A stretch of DNA of 12,041 bases from Candidatus Binatia bacterium (GTDB lineage: Bacteria; Desulfobacterota_B; Binatia; UBA9968): the NCBI GenBank assembly GCA_025922795.1, contig JAICHC010000025.1:1-12041 (forward strand). Direction: 5' to 3'. Shown piece after piece: positions 7,840-12,041 of the stretch (the first letter of the stretch is position 1; each line of letters opens with the position of its first letter). The position numbers and the translations under genes are program-made. Below the pieces are notes generated by a model. The model had not been told where the DNA came from. It made no database searches and worked only from the letters and a program-made list of their open reading frames with translations.

Positions 7840-7880
7840 GCAAATTCTCTTTTTAGTGAGTTAGGTAGCAAGAGAATTGC
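7840..7880. repeat. Imperfect inverted repeat
   Basis: GCAAATTCTCTT at 7840-7851 pairs with AAGAGAATTGC at 7870-7880, with one bulged base and an 18-nt loop. It could be a second protein-binding element between the palindrome and the promoter, or an mRNA stem at the end of the regulator transcript. No T-run follows directly. Confidence 0.35.
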
Positions 7881-7904
7881 CGCCTTTCCCGGAAATTCTT
7901 TTTT
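7870..7904 (+). terminator. Weak candidate intrinsic terminator
   Basis: AAGAGAATT (7870-7878) can pair with AATTCTTTT (7894-7902), including one G-T pair, and the sequence runs into T through 7904. The stem is AT-rich, shares bases with the alternative inverted repeat at 7840-7880, and overlaps its own T-tract, so the call is weak. It would end the operon transcript before the sigma-54 promoter. Confidence 0.25.
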
Positions 7905-7933
7905 AAAATAGGTGCTTAAGTGGGCTCAGGGGG

Positions 7934-7949
7934 TGGCATATTCCTTGCT
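7934..7949 (+). promoter_or_regulatory. Sigma-54 (-24/-12) promoter
   Basis: TGGCATATTCCTTGCT matches the sigma-54 consensus TGGCAYG-N4-TTGCW at all positions except one in the -24 block, with the invariant GG and GC at the required spacing. The predicted start of transcription is near 7960, just before the ATG at 7964 of the receiver-kinase gene. An NtrC-type activator gene lies immediately upstream, and a palindromic site is placed at enhancer distance. Confidence 0.7.
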
Positions 7950-7963
7950 GCCCTGTGCTCGGC

Positions 7964-9082
7964 ATGGATGCGAGCAAGCCGAATATCCTAGTGGTCGACG
8001 ACGAGATGGGGCCGCGGGAATCGCTCAAGATGATTCTCAACCCCTATTACAACGTTTACACGGCGGACCGCGGTGCCCAGGCGGTCGAAATGCTCAGACA
8101 ATTCCCGGTCGACTTGGTTACTCTGGATCTCAAAATGCCCGGGTTTAGCGGCATCAATGTCTTGGAAAGAGTCAAGCAACATGATCCCGACATCGAAGCG
8201 ATCATCATTACGGGTTATGGTTCGCTGGATACCGCGATCGAGGGACTTCGCCTTGGGGCCTTTGACTATATCTCCAAACCCTTTGACGTGAATCACATAC
8301 TGGCGCTGGTGCGCCGTGGCTTAGAACGCCGCAACGCCAAGGCGCAGCTGCGACGGGTTAAATCGGATTTTCTGTCCAACATCTCGCACGAACTGAGAAC
8401 ACCGCTCAGTGTCGTCGTCGGCTTCGTCTATTTGTTGCTCAACCAAGTTATCGGCAAACTGACCGAAGAGCAGCAAAAGGTGCTCGAAACCGTTTATCGC
8501 AACTCCGAAGAGTTGCTTGAGCTCATCGACAACGTGCTCTGGATGACCTCGCTGAACGCCGGCGATGCAAATGCTACCACAGAGAAGTTCGATGCCCGTG
8601 ACGTCGTTAACGAGACGATGAAACGGTACGACAAGGCGATCCGTGAAAAGGGTTTGCGGCTCAATGTTCAGCTCGGCGCCGAAGATATCCCGCTCGTCAG
8701 CGATCGCGCCAAGGTGGAGCGTGTGTTTCACAACGTGTTCAATAACGCGGTGAAATTTACTTCCGAGGGCGAGATCAGCGTAAAGGTGCAGCCGTCGGCG
8801 CACCGAGACAATGTTGACTTCGAGATCACGGATACCGGGGTCGGGATCGAGCAGAGCAAGATTGACTCGATATTCGAACCGTTTCACCAGGCTGATAACT
8901 CGATGCAGCGATCTTATTCGGGTCTCGGAATCGGTCTCACCGTGGCGCGCCGGATGACCGAACTGATCGGCGGCAAACTGTCTGTAAGCAGCAGGCCGGG
9001 CGTCGGCACCCGCGTGATCATGAGTTTCCCGTCACTTGTCGCGGCCGCGCCGTTGGCGATTGAGCAGCGGAGATATGGATAA
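7964..9082 (+). CDS. Soluble receiver–histidine kinase
   Basis: A 372-residue cytoplasmic protein (numbered from ATG 7964) with a receiver at the N-terminus and a kinase core behind it. The receiver has acidic residues in VVDDE near the start, phospho-acceptor D55 (VTLDLKMPG) and the SKPFD lysine. The dimerisation domain has H142 in SNISHELRTPL. The ATPase domain has VFNNAVKF with N261, DTGVGI beginning at D290, IFEPFHQAD and the SGLGIGL box. All catalytic residues are present. There is no membrane segment, so its input is probably phosphate on D55 or a protein partner. GTG at 7955 is an alternative start, but neither start has a Shine-Dalgarno sequence. The gene has its own sigma-54 promoter, so the NtrC-type regulator probably controls it. 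Its own output partner is not evident here. Confidence 0.92.
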   Translation: MDASKPNILVVDDEMGPRESLKMILNPYYNVYTADRGAQAVEMLRQFPVDLVTLDLKMPGFSGINVLERVKQHDPDIEAIIITGYGSLDTAIEGLRLGAFDYISKPFDVNHILALVRRGLERRNAKAQLRRVKSDFLSNISHELRTPLSVVVGFVYLLLNQVIGKLTEEQQKVLETVYRNSEELLELIDNVLWMTSLNAGDANATTEKFDARDVVNETMKRYDKAIREKGLRLNVQLGAEDIPLVSDRAKVERVFHNVFNNAVKFTSEGEISVKVQPSAHRDNVDFEITDTGVGIEQSKIDSIFEPFHQADNSMQRSYSGLGIGLTVARRMTELIGGKLSVSSRPGVGTRVIMSFPSLVAAAPLAIEQRRYG

Positions 9083-9154
9083 GGGCGCTACCTCGGTGCC
9101 GCGATTTAGGCGATCTGACGTACCCCGTACTTAGCGGAAGCTTCGAGCACGAGG

Positions 9155-9188
9155 ACCGGGCGGCTTTGAAATTGCAAGCGCCTCCGGT
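9155..9188. terminator. GC-rich hairpin between convergent genes
   Basis: ACCGGG plus CGGCTT (9155-9166) can pair with AAGCG plus TCCGGT (9176-9188), giving about 11 pairs with small bulges and a short loop. It lies immediately after the pyrR stop and between convergent genes, a usual place for a two-way terminator. No T-run follows on either strand, so it may instead be an RNA-stabilising stem. The rest of the 107-bp gap shows nothing else. Confidence 0.3.
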
Positions 9189-9189
9189 C

Positions 9190-9744
9190 TCAACTTTCCT
9201 CGACCAAAACTTCGTCGCTCCTGTCGACTTCCTTGAGTTTTACCTGGACATTTCCTCCAACCCCCAGATCGATCTTTTTACCGACGTAATTGGCGGCGAT
9301 CGGTAGCTCGCGCCCGCCTCGGTCGATGATCACCGCGAGATGGATCATGCGCGGCCGGCCGAGGTCGATTAAATGGTCCACTGCGGCACGCACGGTTCGG
9401 CCTGTGTTCAAGACGTCATCGAAGAGCACGACGATCTTGTTGGCAATATCAAACGGAATGCGGGTGTGGTCGACCGTACCGCCGGGAAGAAGAGTGTTGA
9501 GATCATCCCGGTACAAAGTGATGTCCATCTCCCCTACGGGAATTTCCTTGCCCTGACGCTTCTTGACGATCTCTGCGAGTCGTTTGGCGACGAACGGGCC
9601 GCGGGTGCGCACGCCGATAAAAACGACCTGATCGAGGTTGCCGTATTGCTGGGTCATTTCGCGGGCAAAACGCTGGAAGATAACAGCGATCTGGGCGGCG
9701 TTGAGAATACGCTTCTTCTTTGTTTTGTTATTTGGCTTTGGCAT
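9190..9744 (-). CDS. pyrR: PyrR bifunctional pyrimidine regulator / uracil phosphoribosyltransferase
   Basis: A 184-residue PyrR. The phosphoribosyltransferase (PRPP-binding) motif is VVLFDDVLNTGRTVR at 105-119, followed by the PyrR-specific LGRPRMIHLAVIIDRGGRELPI region and a final VQVKLKEVD strand. Family members bind pyrimidine mRNA leaders under UMP/UTP control and many have weak uracil phosphoribosyltransferase activity. DRGGRELPI carries Gly where DRGHRELPI is common. The start at 9744 was chosen because GGAG lies 5 nt upstream and the family N-terminus fits; a GTG at 9804 would add 20 unlikely residues. It lies 150 bp downstream of the amidohydrolase on the same strand, and pyrE is divergent about 1.5 kb away. 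No classical PyrR-binding leader is visible before pyrE, so its target here is unclear; a purely enzymatic salvage role is possible. Confidence 0.92.
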   Translation of the reverse strand: MPKPNNKTKKKRILNAAQIAVIFQRFAREMTQQYGNLDQVVFIGVRTRGPFVAKRLAEIVKKRQGKEIPVGEMDITLYRDDLNTLLPGGTVDHTRIPFDIANKIVVLFDDVLNTGRTVRAAVDHLIDLGRPRMIHLAVIIDRGGRELPIAANYVGKKIDLGVGGNVQVKLKEVDRSDEVLVEES

Positions 9745-9764
9745 CAACACTCCGAAATGAATAT

Positions 9765-9780
9765 GGCCATAGGTTTGCCA
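9765..9780 (-). promoter_or_regulatory. Weak sigma-54-like sequence before pyrR
   Basis: Read on the minus strand, TGGCAAACCTATGGCC has GG and GC at the exact -24/-12 spacing, but the -12 block is TGGC instead of TTGC. The predicted start of transcription is near 9754, about 10 nt before the pyrR ATG and directly ahead of its GGAG. It may be chance. Confidence 0.2.
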
Positions 9781-9894
9781 GCTGTACTCAGAGGCGAGGC
9801 ACACGATGGTCGACGAGCGGAGACGTACTTAATCTCTATGTGGGCGCGAGGCGATGGAGTGCAACGAAGCCTATGAGGCGTTTTCAACAGCTTG

Positions 9895-11184
9895 TTAGAG
9901 TTTTTCATTGGCGACTCGGACCATGGTTTCCATCAGTAGCTGAGTCCCGAGAGTGATATCGGCCGGATCAGTCCATTCGAGCGGGTTATGACTGATGCCG
10001 CGCTTGCTCGGCACGAAAATCATTCCTGCCGGCGTGATCTTGGCCATTTGCATGGCATCGTGGCCGGCGCCCGACGGCATGATCTCATAATCGATTCCCT
10101 GGTCGTCGCACAGTTCGCGGGTTACACGCAATAATCGCTTGTCGAGCGGCACGGGGTCCTCTTCGCGGATCGTAAGGACTTCAAAGCGGATATCCCGCCG
10201 CATGGCAATGTAGCGCGCTTGCTGTTTTACCATACGGGCGACGCGGTTCTTCGACTGCGCTGATGTGCCGCGGATATCCACTGAAAGCTCGGTTCTGCCG
10301 GGCACGGCATTGATCACTCCCGGTTCGATCTTCATGGCACCGACCGTGCCGACCACCCGGCCCTGCGCCATCGACGCATTTTTTCGGCAAATCTTTTCGA
10401 TATATTCGATCAGTTGCGCCGCGGCGACGAGAGCATCTTTGCGCATGTCCATGGGCGTCGTGCCCGAGTGGTCGGCTTGGCCTTTGAAAATAACTTTGAA
10501 GCGGCTGGGGGCGGCAATCGAAGTCACTAGCCCAATTCGCTTTCCTTTTGCCTCGAGGATCGGACCTTGCTCGATATGCAGCTCGAGATAGGCCTTCAAG
10601 CTCATCGGGCTGCGTTTGAGGCGTTTGAGCCCTCGTTGTGCAATACCGAGGCTCGACAGTACATCGGCAAGCTTGGTCCCTTGCGGGTCAATCGCATTGG
10701 TTAAATCTTTGGGATGCACTTCGCCGGCGACCAGGCTGCTACCCAGGGTCGAAAAGCCGAAGCGGCTCGACTCCTCGCCGACGAAACAGACGACTTCCAA
10801 CGGTGATCGCACTGGTATGCTGTTTTCGTTGATTGTGCGGATCGCTTCGAGAGCGCCGATCACGCCGACGGGTCCATCGTATTTGCCTCCGTGGATGACC
10901 GTGTCGAGATGAGAGCCTGCCAGAACTGCCGGCGCACGTGGATCGCTGCCGCCGAAGCGGCCGAAGATATTGCCGATGGCGTCGATGTGAATTTTTAAGC
11001 CGGCTTGGCGCATCAGATGAATCAGCACTTGGCGGCTGCGCAACTCTTTGATCGAGAAAACCAACCGGGTCACCGCGCCTCGATCGCCGATACCGATTCG
11101 TCCGATCGCGTTCAAGTCCCGCATCAAACGGCGTTGACTGACCCGGGCTTTCGGCGATCCTGTTAATCGGCGGATGCGCTTCAT
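9895..11184 (-). CDS. M20-family amidohydrolase (allantoate / N-carbamoyl-amino-acid type)
   Basis: A 429-residue metal-dependent hydrolase of the AllC / HyuC / beta-ureidopropionase group. The two-metal ligands are all visible: H92 in GSHLDTV, D103 in GGKYDGPVGV, E137/E138 in GEESSRF, H203 in HIEQGPILE and H398 in ISHNPLEW. The dimerisation/lid part contains HSGTTPMDMRKDAL at 239-252, and SGAGHDAMQMA is at 371-381. The family cleaves N-carbamoyl groups from ureido compounds, releasing ammonia and CO2. The substrate (allantoate, N-carbamoyl-amino acid or N-carbamoyl-beta-alanine) cannot be told from motifs alone; the pyrR and pyrE neighbours favour a pyrimidine-derived ureido compound, by inference. 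It is cytoplasmic, of normal length. ATG 11184 has a poor ribosome site, but the homologous N-terminus (from about residue 15) needs a start near here. Confidence 0.88.
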   Translation of the reverse strand: MKRIRRLTGSPKARVSQRRLMRDLNAIGRIGIGDRGAVTRLVFSIKELRSRQVLIHLMRQAGLKIHIDAIGNIFGRFGGSDPRAPAVLAGSHLDTVIHGGKYDGPVGVIGALEAIRTINENSIPVRSPLEVVCFVGEESSRFGFSTLGSSLVAGEVHPKDLTNAIDPQGTKLADVLSSLGIAQRGLKRLKRSPMSLKAYLELHIEQGPILEAKGKRIGLVTSIAAPSRFKVIFKGQADHSGTTPMDMRKDALVAAAQLIEYIEKICRKNASMAQGRVVGTVGAMKIEPGVINAVPGRTELSVDIRGTSAQSKNRVARMVKQQARYIAMRRDIRFEVLTIREEDPVPLDKRLLRVTRELCDDQGIDYEIMPSGAGHDAMQMAKITPAGMIFVPSKRGISHNPLEWTDPADITLGTQLLMETMVRVANEKL

Positions 11185-11244
11185 TGCGGGGCATCTTAAC
11201 AGCTTACGCGCGTGCTGAAAATCTCCCGTTGGCGAGTCACTTCA

Positions 11245-11273
11245 TTGGAAAGCAAGAATCGGTGTGTTATGAC
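11245..11273 (+). promoter_or_regulatory. Candidate sigma-70-type promoter for pyrE
   Basis: TTGGAA (11245-11250) and TATGAC (11268-11273) are separated by 17 bp, each matching the housekeeping consensus at four of six positions. Transcription would begin near 11280, leaving a leader of about 26 nt with AAAGG 8 nt before the ATG. That is too short to hold a PyrR-controlled attenuator. The rest of the 121-bp divergent gap has only a weaker candidate (TTCAGA, 17 bp, CATAAC) on the minus strand for the amidohydrolase. Confidence 0.4.
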
Positions 11274-11305
11274 CTGCCTATCCAATAATCTGAAAGGCCG
11301 TTCCC

Positions 11306-11974
11306 ATGAGCGAAGTTTCTCAAAGAGTCGCGGAAATATTGCTTTCGACGGAGTCGATTCAGGTTTACAAAGACAAGCCGTTCGTTTTCGTCTCCGGCCG
11401 GATCTCGCCGGTGTACATCGACTGCCGCAAACTCTTGTCATTCCCGGCGGAACGCGAATTCATCGTCGTCGCTCTGGCCAAGAAAGTCGAGACGGATATC
11501 GGGTTGGATAGAATCGACGTTGTTGCCGGCGGCGAGACAGCGGGGATTCCTTACGCTTCGTTTGTCTCGCACCTCATCAACAAGCCGATGATTTACATCC
11601 GCAAGCAACCCAAGGGCTACGGGGGCACCAAGCAGATCGAGGGGATTCTCGAAGCCGGAAAAAGAGTCTTGCTGGTCGAAGATCTCATCACCGATGGCCT
11701 GAGCAAGCTGCGCTTCAATATCGGCATTCGCGGCGCCGGCGCGAAAATGACTCACTGCCTGTGCGTCTTCGACTACGCTTCGGATCGGCTGGACCAGCAT
11801 GAAGGTAAGGTCAATCTGGCGAAAAACGATATCGCTTTGCATGTGCTCGCTAACTGGGACGATGTTTTGGATACCGGCTTAAGCAAGAGTTATTTCAGTG
11901 AGGAATCGAGCCGGCATATTGTCGAGTTCCTGAAGGATCCGGAGAATTGGGGCGGGATGATGGGTTTCGTATAG
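11306..11974 (+). CDS. pyrE: Orotate phosphoribosyltransferase
   Basis: A 222-residue enzyme that converts orotate and PRPP to orotidine 5'-monophosphate, the fifth step of pyrimidine synthesis. The N-terminus carries the SGRISPVYIDCRKL segment (30-43) typical of PyrE. The catalytic loop has YIRKQPKGYGGTKQIEG (97-113) with its conserved lysines. The PRPP-binding motif is VLLVEDLITDGLSK (121-134), a variant of VDDVITTG. Length is close to the usual 210-220. AAAGG at 11293-11297 lies 8 nt before the ATG. The gene is divergent from the amidohydrolase; the 67 bp after its stop contain only weak 5-6 bp stems. It is expected to be constitutive or controlled by means other than PyrR attenuation. Confidence 0.93.
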   Translation: MSEVSQRVAEILLSTESIQVYKDKPFVFVSGRISPVYIDCRKLLSFPAEREFIVVALAKKVETDIGLDRIDVVAGGETAGIPYASFVSHLINKPMIYIRKQPKGYGGTKQIEGILEAGKRVLLVEDLITDGLSKLRFNIGIRGAGAKMTHCLCVFDYASDRLDQHEGKVNLAKNDIALHVLANWDDVLDTGLSKSYFSEESSRHIVEFLKDPENWGGMMGFV

Positions 11975-12041
11975 AAAACGAAGACTGATGTTTTGTGTTT
12001 TCAGTGTGAAAAAATTACGCACTAATTTCGAGTTGCAGCAC

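Noticed and set aside
8321..8887. 188-codon open frame on the minus strand
   Set aside because: It lies fully inside the conserved kinase domains of the receiver-kinase gene; its translation has no recognisable domain and it is a codon-bias shadow.
9373..9876. 167-codon open frame on the plus strand across pyrR
   Set aside because: It is antisense to conserved PyrR motifs and resembles no protein family.
10739..11194. 151-codon minus-strand frame with an ATG 10 bp upstream of the amidohydrolase start
   Set aside because: It is a second frame of the amidohydrolase gene, Arg/Ser-rich and low in hydrophobic residues, as expected for a shadow.
11974..12005. Possible terminator after pyrE
   Set aside because: Only 5-6 bp stems with long loops (GAAAAC with GTTTTC, ACTGA with TCAGT) and no proper T-run; too weak to annotate.
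1..12041. CRISPR array, tRNA/rRNA genes, insertion sequences
   Set aside because: No regularly spaced repeats, no tRNA-like cloverleaf or rRNA segments, and no transposase or terminal inverted repeats were seen.

Overview
The window reads as a chromosomal segment of a Gram-negative, sigma-54-using bacterium, probably an uncultured deltaproteobacterium-like lineage. The reasons are an NtrC-family activator, a textbook sigma-54 promoter, several histidine kinases, a lipidless Sec-type signal peptide on a periplasmic binding protein, and medium GC. The taxonomic guess is inference; no rRNA, tRNA or other marker gene is present.

Positions 28-7822 (+ strand) hold six tightly packed or overlapping genes that look like one operon: a VTC-domain (polyphosphate polymerase-like) protein, a 12-helix MFS transporter, a PhnD-type periplasmic binding protein interrupted by one in-frame TGA, a membrane histidine kinase, an unusual 632-residue protein, and an NtrC-type sigma-54 response regulator. 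The 632-residue protein fuses a receiver, an NtrC-like AAA+ module and a histidine kinase core. All three lack key catalytic residues, but the phospho-acceptor histidine box is kept. The binding protein has no ABC permease or ATPase beside it, so it is more likely a sensory subunit of the kinase than a transporter part. VTC, PhnD-like and two-component genes together suggest a system that senses a phosphorus compound or another anion and responds to it; this is inference.

Positions 7823-9082 hold a 141-bp regulatory gap and a soluble receiver-histidine kinase. The gap contains a perfect 14-bp palindrome and, about 100 bp downstream, a sigma-54 -24/-12 promoter. The predicted transcript start is only about 4 nt before the ATG, which has no Shine-Dalgarno. 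The simplest model is that the upstream NtrC-type protein activates this kinase gene, giving a two-tier phosphorelay.

Positions 9190-11974 are ordinary metabolism: pyrR and an M20-type amidohydrolase on the minus strand, and divergent pyrE on the plus strand. Together they form a small pyrimidine/ureido-compound neighbourhood, convergent with the signalling block.

Hand-counted lines suggest the first about 4.5 kb (roughly 38-50% GC) is AT-richer than the rest (roughly 55-63%), with the 632-residue gene intermediate. This may mark the VTC-to-kinase part as a more recent acquisition.
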